A stretch of 7,434 nucleotides of DNA from an uncultured Pseudomonadota bacterium (GTDB lineage Bacteria; Myxococcota_A; Polyangia; HGW-17), in contig CALKWH010000466.1 of NCBI GenBank assembly GCA_938004375.1, positions 1-7,434 on the forward strand, given 5' to 3'. Made by a program: the position numbers and the translations under genes. Positions 1 through 6,376 of the stretch are shown here, in pieces. The stretch's first letter is position 1. Every line of letters starts with the position of its first letter. The notes under the pieces are model-generated. The model searched no databases. It saw only the letters and a list, made by a program, of their open reading frames with translations, and was not told the origin of the DNA.

Positions 1-44
1 ATCGTATTCGGTGACTGGAGTTCAGACGTGTGCTCTTCCGATCT
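1..44. other. Illumina adapter/index contamination (left end)
   Basis: Bases 11-44 are the reverse-oriented TruSeq multiplexing (read-2 side) adapter ending in GCTCTTCCGATCT. Bases 3-10 are an 8-nt index (CGTATTCG in this orientation), and bases 1-2 are the start of the flanking P7 segment. The whole block is the exact reverse complement of 7389-7432 at the other end. It is not biological sequence. Any reading frame that enters it, including the 3' end of the receptor gene, is interrupted artificially. Confidence 0.98.
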
Positions 45-2545
45 AAGCGGAAGCCCGCCTGCCAGCCGTTGCGCCACTGCCCCGAGAAGAGCACGGTGAG
101 GATGTGGGTCTGGTCGAAAGAGAAGACGTGCCAGTCGATGGTGTCGTCCTCCTTGCGCTCCGAGCGCGAGAGCGTGTACGACACCCACCCGAAGCACTTG
201 TTCATGCCCAAAAAGGACGGGCAGAGCGCGTCGCTCTCCTTCTTGAGGAGCAGCTCCAGCCCATAGACCCGCCCGAGGCCCTGGTTGCGCAGGTTCTCGC
301 GGACCTGCTCCCCCTCGAGCATGAGGACGCGATCCGAGGCGGTCACCAGATCGAAGAGGTGCTTGTAGAAGAAGGCGCTCTCGATGGAGAGCGACGGCAG
401 CGGCTTGAGGGTCGTCCCCAGGGTGGTGTGCAGGGATTTGTTCGAGGTGAGCCGCGGATTCCCGAAGAAGTCCTGATAGACCTCCTGGATCTCCATCTCC
501 TGGGAATACAGTCCCACGCCGGCGTTGATGCTGAATTTATCGGGCTTCAAACAATACCGCACGGTAAGGCGGGGGTCAAACATGGCAATGTCGGTCTCGC
601 CCACGCGCACCAGATCCAGACGCAGGCCGGGGATGAACGTCCAGCGCTTGTCCGGGTGCCAGTTGGCCTCGGCGAAGAACGAGTTGGCGAGGATGATGCC
701 GTCGAACTCGAGGGTCTTGTCGCCGAACGGGTTGCTGACGTCGCCCTCGTCGGAGTCCCGGCGGCCGCCGCCAAAGCGCGTGGCCAGCGAGAAGAGCCCG
801 CGGGCGTAGTTGCCGTCGAAGCCCACCGTGGTGGAGAGCTTCGAGTTGAACTGGTGCAGGTATTCCATTCGCCACTCGGCCTGCTGCGTCTCCAGACTCA
901 GGCGGAAGGTCTGGTCGTCGTTGAGGAAAGACAGGTTGAACAGCGCGACGCCGGCCGAGGCGAAGAGGCGGTCCTCGCCGAAGCGCTTGCGATACTGGGC
1001 GGTGAGCTTGTGGGAGATGGTGATGTACGGGGTCTCATCCTTCTCGAGGAACATGATGCGGTCGTCCGCGCCGAAGGACATGAGTTTGAAGTCGCCGCCG
1101 AGGATCGGATAATCGAACATGGCCTGGTAATCGTAGTAGACGGGCGCCAGCTCCATGCCCGGGACCAGGCGCAGCACCGAATCAATATACGACCGCCGCA
1201 CTGAGAGGGCGATGCCGCCCTTCCCCACCGGCCCCTCGAGGAGCGCGGCGGTGTCCCACAGGTCGACATCGAGGTAGCCGTGCCAGCCGTCGGTCTTGGC
1301 CTTGCGCACCGAGACATCGATGATGCCGCCCATGGCGCGGCCGTAGCGCGCGCTGAAGTTCCCGGGGACAAACTCGATCTTCGAGAGCAGGTCCGAGTTG
1401 ATGACCGAGGTCAGCCCGAAGAAGTGAAACAGTTGCGGAATCTCGAAACCCTCAAAGAAAATGCGGGTGTCCCGCGGAGCGGAGCCACGCACGACGATCA
1501 GCCCCAGGCCAAAAGGCGCGCGGGCCACGCCGGGCATGTTCTGGATCGAGCGCAGGGCGTCCCCCTGGGTGCCGGGGATGTTCAGGATCTCGTCGAGCTT
1601 CACGGCGTAGCGGGTGACCTCGCGGGCCAGGGCGCGCCCCGTGATGATGGTGATATAGACGGGGTCGCCGGTGGCTTTGAGGAAATATTCCAGGGCACGC
1701 GGGCCGTCGGCCACGGTCACGGTCTTGCGCTGCACGTAGAAGCCGGGGGCCTCGACGATGACCTCGTATTCGCCCGGCGGCAGGTTCTTCACGTTGAACG
1801 TCCCGTCGTCGGCGCCGAACACGCGCTTCTGGACGCGGCCGACCTCGGGGAGCTCCCGTGTGGACGAGACCACGACCGTGGAGTCCGTCACGCGGGTGCG
1901 CTGGCCGAAGCGCCAGAGGGTGCCCGTGATGCGCCCGGGCCAGTCCTTGCGCGGCGGCACCGGATCCGGCGTGTACGAATCCGGTGGCGGCTCGTCGGCG
2001 GGGGGCTTCCCGTTGGTGTCGGCGGCAGGCGCGCCGGTGGCGGCGTCCTTGAGCTTGAACGGATACGAGAGCGGCACGGTGACGGCGATGGGCTTCCCGT
2101 CGAGCTTCGCCGGGGTGAACTCGAACTGGGTGACGGCGGCCACGGCGGCCTCGTCGAGATCCGGCGCCACGGAGCGCACCACCTTGACCGCCGTGACCTT
2201 GCCGGTGTCGTCGATGTCCACCGAGAGGAAGACGATGCCCTCGCGCTTCTCCTTGCGCGCGGCCTCGGGGTACGGCGCCGGTACGAACTTCACCAATTTC
2301 GGGTACTCGACGCGGGCCCGCACCGCCTGGGCGTCTTCGGCTGGCGGCGGTGGATCCTGGGCGCGGGCAGGGGCCGGGAAGAAGGGAAGGAATAGAAGAA
2401 GAAAAGCCAGACTACGGAAGTGTCTGAAGGCTCTGGAGTGGGTCAGACGGGTCGGACGGGTCCGACTTGTCCGACTTGTCCGACTTGTCCGACTTGTCAG
2501 ACTCGTCTGACTGTTCGGACGGCTGGTAGCTTCGGAAGTCTTCAA
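45..2545 (-). CDS. TonB-dependent receptor with N-terminal TonB_C-like domain (3' end missing)
   Basis: Outer-membrane gated transporter, presumably for a ligand too large for porins; the substrate cannot be told. The frame is open for 833 codons from TTG at 2545 to base 47, with no stop or frameshift, and then runs into adapter. The protein therefore lacks its last barrel strands. Layout: polar N-terminal extension (1-45), hydrophobic core and cleavage near ARA|Q63, Pro-rich linker, TonB C-terminal-like domain (about 78-160: YPEAAR, then DLDEAAVAAV, then FTPAKLDGKP), carboxypeptidase-regulatory-like domain (about 204-288), possible TonB-box-like stretch VYITIITG (296-303), plug (about 309-411, with NMPGV, VVRGS and RYGRAMGG), then beta-barrel. 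C775 and C784 probably lie in a surface loop. The TTG start is chosen because GGAGG lies 7 nt upstream, TGA stops the frame two codons before it, and no ATG or GTG precedes the signal peptide. It overlaps tonB by 4 nt. Confidence 0.92.
2442..2520. repeat. Array of nine 7-bp palindromes (GTCNGAC), 9-bp period
   Basis: Nine consecutive 7-mers start at 2442, 2451, 2460, 2469, 2478, 2487, 2496, 2505 and 2514, separated by exactly 2 bp (GG, GG, TT, TT, TT, TT, TC, TG). Eight fit GTCNGAC and the last is TTCGGAC. Each unit is a palindrome around its central base, and neighbours such as GTCGGAC-GG-GTCCGAC and GTCAGAC-TC-GTCTGAC form 7-bp stems with 2-nt spacers. The array lies inside the predicted N-terminal extension of the receptor (residues about 9-35), where it encodes Ser-Arg-Thr triplets. 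Because 9 bp is three codons, copy-number change would keep the frame. Its role is unknown: it could be a dispersed intergenic repeat, a binding-site array or an mRNA structure. Confidence 0.9.
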
Positions 2546-3264
2546 TCTTCATCCTCCAGACGGAACACGTAACGGTAGACCAGCGTGTAGCGCATCGGGT
2601 TGCCGTCGCTGCCCATGGCGGGAGCGAAGCGCGCCTTCTTCAGCGCCTCGACCGCCAGTTCGTCGAGCTTGGGCTCCACGCTTTTTTTCACCTCGGCGCC
2701 CGAGACGCGGCCGTCGGCTTCCACGGTGACCAGGATCTGGATCTCGCCCTGGATCCCGCGGCGGCGCGCCTCTTCCGGATACGGCATGCGCGGCACCGAC
2801 AGCACGCGGGGCATGGTCTTCACCACCACCGGGGGCGGCGGCGGGGCCATGGGCGGCGGGACCATGGGCGGCGGCGGCGGGGCGCCCATGTCGCCCACGT
2901 TGCCGATGACCGTCTCCCCCGAGGGCACCACGATGCCGTCCCCGCCGAAACTGTTCGGATCCAGGCCCACCGTGAGATCCACGTGGGTCGTCTCGTTGGC
3001 GGGCTGGGAGCTCTGGGCGGCCATGGGCGCGCTGGAGCGGTTCGGCTGCGGCTTGGGCTGCGGCTTGGGCTCGGGCTTCTTCTCTTCAGGCTTCTTCTCC
3101 TCGACAGGCTCGAACTTGACGATCTTCGGCTTCTTCTCCTCCTTGGCGAGGATGTCGTCGTCGTCCTCGTCGTGGCTGTCCGGTTCGATGAACTGGAGCA
3201 CGATCAGCAGCACGACGTGGGCCGCCACGGAGAGGATGAGTGTGATGTTCAGCCGATTGAACAT
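2542..3264 (-). CDS. tonB: Energy-transducing protein TonB
   Basis: Inner-membrane-anchored, periplasm-spanning protein that passes proton-motive energy from ExbB/ExbD to outer-membrane receptors. It has 240 residues. One N-terminal membrane helix (about 7-26) carries the Ser-x3-His motif (S12, H16) typical of TonB anchors. An acidic patch (30-43, DEDDDD) follows, then a Lys/Pro/Glu-rich extended region (42-74, KPQP-type repeats), a polyproline segment (129-145), and the C-terminal TonB domain (about 152-236) with PYPEEARRRG, LDELAVEAL and RFAPA. The stretch coding polyproline is a GGC/GGT-rich repeat on the plus strand. The start lies 10 nt after the exbD stop with only a weak Shine-Dalgarno, so coupling to exbD is likely. 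The last codons (LEDED) contain the ribosome binding site of the receptor gene. Confidence 0.95.
   Translation of the reverse strand: MFNRLNITLILSVAAHVVLLIVLQFIEPDSHDEDDDDILAKEEKKPKIVKFEPVEEKKPEEKKPEPKPQPKPQPNRSSAPMAAQSSQPANETTHVDLTVGLDPNSFGGDGIVVPSGETVIGNVGDMGAPPPPPMVPPPMAPPPPPVVVKTMPRVLSVPRMPYPEEARRRGIQGEIQILVTVEADGRVSGAEVKKSVEPKLDELAVEALKKARFAPAMGSDGNPMRYTLVYRYVFRLEDED
2553..2557 (-). promoter_or_regulatory. Ribosome binding site deciding the TTG start of the receptor
   Basis: GGAGG on the minus strand lies inside the codons for Leu-Glu-Asp at the end of tonB. It stands 7 nt before TTG (2545-2543), which itself overlaps the tonB stop as TTGA. An ATG at 2552 directly abuts GGAGG, with no spacer, and opens only a 46-codon frame. 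The optimal spacing therefore favours TTG and translational coupling of the receptor to TonB. Confidence 0.7.
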
Positions 3265-3274
3265 GGCAATCCGA

Positions 3275-3733
3275 TCACGGCGAGGGGACCTTCTCGACGC
3301 GCTTGATGTTGAAGGCGAACTCGGTCACGCCCATGTCCTTCACGATGTCCACGATGTGGATCACGCTGCCGTGGGCCACCTCCTCGTCAGCGGCGATGAT
3401 GGCCTGGATCTTGGGCTTCTGCGGATCCTCGGCCTTGGCCCGCGCCTCGGCGACGAGCCCCTTGAGTTGGTCGCGGAGCTCGGCGTGGGTGACCGGCTTG
3501 CCGTTGAGCAGGATCGTGCCGGTCTTCTGCACCATCACGGACACGGTGGTGGGCGGCACTGCCTCGGCGTTGGCCATCTTGGGCAGCTTGACCTTCACCG
3601 CCTGGTTCATGATGATGGGCGTCACGATCATGAACACGAGCAGCAGGGACAGCGCCGTGTCCACCAGCGGGGTCACGTTGATGCCGGTGACGGTCCCGTC
3701 GTCCTCGCCGTCGTTGTCGTTCTGCCATCTCAT
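3275..3733 (-). CDS. exbD: ExbD/TolR family proton-channel subunit
   Basis: Partner of ExbB in the inner-membrane motor that uses proton flow to energise TonB. It has 152 residues: a short acidic cytoplasmic tail (1-17), one transmembrane helix (about 22-43) and a periplasmic domain (about 46-148). The motif INVTPLVDTAL places the family's essential membrane aspartate at D25, the same number as in E. coli ExbD. Length is normal for the family. The ATG overlaps the exbB stop by 4 nt (ATGA), and an AGGGGAAG-type Shine-Dalgarno lies upstream within exbB. TolR of the Tol-Pal system is the alternative, but the adjoining tonB and receptor genes favour ExbD. Confidence 0.94.
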   Translation of the reverse strand: MRWQNDNDGEDDGTVTGINVTPLVDTALSLLLVFMIVTPIIMNQAVKVKLPKMANAEAVPPTTVSVMVQKTGTILLNGKPVTHAELRDQLKGLVAEARAKAEDPQKPKIQAIIAADEEVAHGSVIHIVDIVKDMGVTEFAFNIKRVEKVPSP

Positions 3734-4419
3734 GGCGTCTTCCCCTTCTTCTCATCCGCGGCAGCCTCCTGCGGCACCGGAATCGCGACGAAATCGTTGC
3801 GACGAGCGTGGGTCAGCAGGATGCGCGAGAGCTCCTCGGTGCGCGTCAGGATCCCCTTGATCGTGCGGCGGAAGGTGTTGTTGGCCATGACCGCCGGGAT
3901 CGCGACGATGAGGCCCAGCGCGGTGGTCACCAGGGCCTCGGTGACGCCGAACATGACAGATTTCATATCCGGGGTGGCGGTGAAGCCAAGCTCGTAGAAG
4001 GACTTGATCAGACCGGTGACCGTGCCGAACAGCCCCAGGAAAGGCGCGTTGTTGCTGACGGTGCCCAGGAACGTCAGGAAGCGCTCGAGGGCCAGCTTCT
4101 CGCGGACCATCACGCCCAACATGGCCTCCTCGGCGGCGCCGGGGCCGTAGGGCACCTGCCGCAGGCCGGCGGCGAGCACGGCCGGCGCGGTCCCGCGCAA
4201 CTGGGTCATCTCCTCGGCCCCCTTCACGTAGTCGCGCGACGCCAGGGCCTTCTCGAGACGGTCGAGCACGGCCTCATGGCGCACGCGGGCCAGGCGGATG
4301 AAGTACACGGCGCGCTCGATCATGACGGCCACGCTGAACATGGACATCAGGACGAGGACCCAGATGACCCAGGACATGTCGACCAGGGCCAGCTTCTCGA
4401 AGGCTTGATTCAGATTCAT
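3730..4419 (-). CDS. exbB: ExbB/TolQ/MotA family proton-channel subunit
   Basis: Inner-membrane scaffold that surrounds the ExbD helices and forms the proton pathway of the TonB motor. It has 229 residues: a first helix (about 17-38), a cytoplasmic loop (about 42-112), then a second helix containing the GLFGTVTGLI signature (129-138) and a third helix in TEALVTTALGLIVAIPAV (160-177). Glu161 sits where the conserved channel glutamate of ExbB/TolQ is expected. The charged C-terminal tail ends in a Lys-rich stretch. GGGAAGAGAG upstream of the ATG provides a ribosome binding site. The gene leads directly into exbD with a 4-nt overlap, and 60 nt separate it from the upstream secreted-protein gene. 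TolQ is the alternative reading, disfavoured by context. Confidence 0.94.
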   Translation of the reverse strand: MNLNQAFEKLALVDMSWVIWVLVLMSMFSVAVMIERAVYFIRLARVRHEAVLDRLEKALASRDYVKGAEEMTQLRGTAPAVLAAGLRQVPYGPGAAEEAMLGVMVREKLALERFLTFLGTVSNNAPFLGLFGTVTGLIKSFYELGFTATPDMKSVMFGVTEALVTTALGLIVAIPAVMANNTFRRTIKGILTRTEELSRILLTHARRNDFVAIPVPQEAAADEKKGKTP

Positions 4420-4456
4420 GAGACTCTCTTCCCTTCATCTTTTGACTGGAGGTTCG

Positions 4457-4472
4457 CGGGGCAGACGCCCCG
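4457..4472. other. Short hairpin in the gap before exbB
   Basis: CGGGGC and GCCCCG form a perfect 6-bp stem around AGAC in the 60-nt gap between the secreted-protein gene and exbB. No T-run follows on either strand, so it is unlikely to be a full intrinsic terminator. It could lower expression of exbB and later genes relative to the first gene, or protect an mRNA end. This rests on pairing alone. Confidence 0.35.
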
Positions 4473-4479
4473 GAATCCA

Positions 4480-5424
4480 CTAGCGGCCGAAGAGCTCGTC
4501 CTCTTCGGCGATCACGCGGTCACAGTCGTAGTCGGGGGTGATGCGCACGCCCATGTAGTCGCCGGGCTTGTCGGGGACCTGGCCCAGCACGGGGTTCACG
4601 TTGCGGGCCACGTCGCGCTCGTCGTTGTTGCACACGCGCATGACCGTCTGGCCCATGGGAATGATGCTGCAGCCGACCACCAGTTGCTCCAGGCCCCAGT
4701 TCGCCTGGCCCAGGATCAGGTCGTCGTTGGCCACGATGGCGTCGGTGCCCGTCCAGGACCGGATGACCATGTACGCTTCCTTCACGTCGATGCCCGGCAG
4801 GTTCTTCGCCAGCAGCGTCACGCCAGGCATGCCATCGTCGTCCATGTCGTAGATGCAGGCCGTCTGCCGCGGGTTCGCGCCGCCGTCGGGGCACGTCTGG
4901 GTGGCCACGTCCACTGGCAACTGGTCGGCGAACTCGTCCGAGAGGCGCGTGCCGAACAGCGTGATCGCCGGGTCGAAGCCGAGCCGCGAGCAGGTGGTGG
5001 TGCCCTCCTTGTGCATGGCCACGTCCACTGCGCCCAGGTTGTCGAAGAAGCCGTCGAGGAACTGGAAGCTCGTGGGTTCGGGCTGGCCGGGCACCTGCAC
5101 CGCGGGGATCTCGAGGCGGCACAACTGCACCCGCACCGACAGGTTGGGCACGTCGTACTCGGCGATGAAGAGCAGCTCGGAGATCGCGTCGGTCTCGACC
5201 AGGCCGGCGGCGTTGATGTGCACGTATTGGATGACCTTGCCCGCGAAGCGCCCAGGGCCGCCGTTGTGATCGCTCACGTCATACGGGAGCCCGCACGTGA
5301 GACCGCCGTCGGGCTGGTTGTTCGCGCTGGATTGGCAATGATTTCCGTCGGTTTCCTTCTCGGGCTCGCACATGTACGTCGCCATGGCGAGGGAGATGGC
5401 GAAACAGGCCTTCGCTCCGAACAT
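4480..5424 (-). CDS. Secreted cysteine-rich protein of unknown function, first gene of the TonB operon
   Basis: Family not recognised. The 314-residue product from ATG 5424 starts with a short hydrophobic stretch (about 6-18) ending at C19-E20. That could be a lipoprotein signal, but the preceding residues (ATYM) fit a classical lipobox poorly, so secretion with ordinary cleavage is also possible. Eleven cysteines (7, 19, 30, 44, 102, 145, 178, 190, 252, 265, 301) suggest disulfides in an extracytoplasmic protein. The segment DMDDDGMPG (193-201) resembles the Ca-binding D-x-D-x-D-G loops common in secreted proteins. No membrane helix or catalytic motif is seen in the mature part. The start is set by GGGAGG 6 nt upstream. 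A longer in-frame ATG at 5454 falls in the promoter candidate. As the lead gene of an exbB-exbD-tonB-receptor operon it may handle the receptor's ligand at the envelope, which is inference from position only. Confidence 0.82.
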   Translation of the reverse strand: MFGAKACFAISLAMATYMCEPEKETDGNHCQSSANNQPDGGLTCGLPYDVSDHNGGPGRFAGKVIQYVHINAAGLVETDAISELLFIAEYDVPNLSVRVQLCRLEIPAVQVPGQPEPTSFQFLDGFFDNLGAVDVAMHKEGTTTCSRLGFDPAITLFGTRLSDEFADQLPVDVATQTCPDGGANPRQTACIYDMDDDGMPGVTLLAKNLPGIDVKEAYMVIRSWTGTDAIVANDDLILGQANWGLEQLVVGCSIIPMGQTVMRVCNNDERDVARNVNPVLGQVPDKPGDYMGVRITPDYDCDRVIAEEDELFGR

Positions 5425-5430
5425 GCGACA

Positions 5431-5436
5431 CCTCCC
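5431..5436 (-). promoter_or_regulatory. Ribosome binding site of the secreted-protein gene
   Basis: GGGAGG on the minus strand stands 6 nt before ATG 5424. It decides for this start over the in-frame ATG at 5454, which has no such site and would prefix ten polar residues to the signal peptide. Confidence 0.75.
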
Positions 5437-5449
5437 GTTCGGACCCGCC

Positions 5450-5476
5450 TTCATAGCATACTTTGGACGCAGGCAA
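5450..5476 (-). promoter_or_regulatory. Probable sigma70-type promoter of the TonB operon
   Basis: On the minus strand TTGCCT (5476-5471) is followed after 15 bp by TATGAA (5455-5450). The -10 is preceded by TGC, giving an extended -10 element (TGnTATGAA), which tolerates a poor -35 and short spacer. Transcription would begin near 5443, leaving a short leader with the ribosome binding site at 5436-5431. The region is AT-richer than its surroundings. This is a consensus match by eye. Confidence 0.45.
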
Positions 5477-5522
5477 CAGCTGCTATTTTTGTCTTCGCGG
5501 GACGATGCCCGGACGTTTCAGC

Positions 5523-5550
5523 TTGCAAAACTCGGAAAAATCGGTATTCA
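5523..5550 (+). promoter_or_regulatory. Candidate promoter of tRNA-Lys and the genes after it
   Basis: TTGCAA (5523-5528) and TATTCA (5545-5550) are separated by 16 bp and lie just upstream of the tRNA, whose first base is at 5563. This would give a very short 5' leader. The -10 match is weak (three to four of six positions), so the call is tentative. No other good candidate is seen in the 5477-5562 divergent gap. Confidence 0.35.
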
Positions 5551-5562
5551 GGACGCCGGTCC

Positions 5563-5638
5563 GGGTTGGTAGCTCAGTAGGTAGAGCAACGGACTTTTAA
5601 TCCGTAGGCCGACGGTTCGAACCCGTCCCAACTCACCA
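5563..5638 (+). tRNA. tRNA-Lys (anticodon UUU)
   Basis: A complete 76-nt cloverleaf. The acceptor stem GGGTTGG pairs with CCAACTC (one G-U). The D arm is GCTC/GAGC around AGTAGGTA. The anticodon stem ACGGA/TCCGT encloses CTTTTAA with anticodon TTT at 5596-5598. A 5-nt variable region follows, then the T arm GACGG/CCGTC around TTCGAAC, discriminator A and encoded CCA (5636-5638). All invariant positions expected of a functional tRNA are present. The terminal A of CCA is the first base of the next gene's ATG, and no terminator separates them, so the two share a transcript unless a promoter lies inside the tRNA. Confidence 0.97.
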
Positions 5639-6354
5639 TGTTCCGGCACCTCGTCATCCTGGCGGTCGCGTCCCTCGCGGGGGTCGCGGCGCGCCCCGGG
5701 TCCGCGTGCGCACAGCGCCTCCCCGACGCCTTGGGCGCCGAGGTGGGCGCAGGCGGCCTGCCCGCGGTCGCGTTGTGGCCCGCCCTGCCCGCCGCCCACG
5801 GCTTCACCACCGCCGGCGTCGGCGTGCGGGCCCGCTGGAACGGGATCGCCGCCGATTGGGTCCTGCGCCTGGCTTTTGTCGACGTCGCGCTCGAGGACGG
5901 CAACTACCTGGGCCGCGGGCACGGCTGGGAGGACACCCAGTACGCCTGGTTCGAGCCGGCGCGGTCGGTCTACCTGCAACTGAACCGCGAGCGCGCGTTC
6001 GCCCGTACCGCCGGCTGGACCTGGGTCTGGAGCGTGGGCGGCGGGCTCGGCTGGCTCGACGGCGCCATGCTGCTGCAGAACGCCCAGGGTTGCGACGGTT
6101 CCAACTGGCGCCGCCCAGACACCGATCCCACCTGGGGCGGCTGCTACCACGATCCCGACCCCTACCCCGCCGAGACGGTGGACTTCCCGCCGGTCATGGC
6201 CTTCCTGCACGGCGCCATCGGCGCCTGGCGCCGGGTCGGCCCCTCCACCGTGCGTGCCGCGGCCGGCCTGTTCGTTCCGGGCTTCGTCGGATTTATCCTA
6301 GCTGTGGAATGGGACTTTCCCCGGGCGCCTCGAAGTGCTATAACCAAACCTTAG
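5638..6354 (+). CDS. Exported outer-membrane beta-barrel-like protein, unknown function
   Basis: A 238-residue protein with a clear signal peptide (positive FRH start, hydrophobic 5-18, cleavage probably near ACAQ at 23-26). The mature part is rich in Gly, Trp, Tyr and alternating polar/hydrophobic stretches (GVGVRARW, YAWFEPARSVYLQL, WTWVWSVGGGLGWLDG). A Cys pair (C152, C169) flanks a probable loop, and a late strand reads GFVGFILAVEWDF. This fits a small outer-membrane barrel, but no named family is assigned. The ATG is the only plausible start: TAG closes the frame upstream at 5605, and any later start would lose the signal peptide. No Shine-Dalgarno exists because the preceding bases are the tRNA T arm and acceptor stem. 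The diguanylate cyclase gene follows after 22 nt. Confidence 0.8.
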   Translation: MFRHLVILAVASLAGVAARPGSACAQRLPDALGAEVGAGGLPAVALWPALPAAHGFTTAGVGVRARWNGIAADWVLRLAFVDVALEDGNYLGRGHGWEDTQYAWFEPARSVYLQLNRERAFARTAGWTWVWSVGGGLGWLDGAMLLQNAQGCDGSNWRRPDTDPTWGGCYHDPDPYPAETVDFPPVMAFLHGAIGAWRRVGPSTVRAAAGLFVPGFVGFILAVEWDFPRAPRSAITKP

Positions 6355-6376
6355 ACGTCGACGAATCGAGGTCGCC

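Noticed and set aside
2063..2314. STN-type signalling domain at the receptor N-terminus, implying a FecR/sigma-factor relay
   Set aside because: The residues match the TonB C-terminal pattern instead, and no anti-sigma or sigma factor gene is present in the window.
2412..2552. 46-codon minus-strand ORF with Ser-Asp-Lys repeats starting at ATG 2552
   Set aside because: The GGAGG abuts its ATG with no spacer but is ideally placed for the overlapping TTG of the receptor. The product is just the palindrome array read in another frame, and it ends within the receptor's signal peptide region.
2820..2890. GGCGGCGGN-rich repeat on the plus strand as a CRISPR or structural repeat
   Set aside because: It is the reverse complement of the polyproline codons in TonB. 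There are no spaced direct repeats.
5425..5454. Longer start (ATG 5454) for the secreted protein
   Set aside because: It falls within the extended -10 promoter candidate, lacks a ribosome binding site and puts ten extra residues before the signal peptide. ATG 5424 has GGGAGG 6 nt upstream.
3808..5580. Long plus-strand open frame (590 codons), and similar plus-strand frames at 104-1204, 1280-2395 and 2600-3997
   Set aside because: They lie antisense to genes with clear families or good start signals. Their products are His/Arg/Gly/Val-rich without domains, and the 590-codon frame runs across the operon promoter into the tRNA. These are antisense shadows of GC-rich genes.
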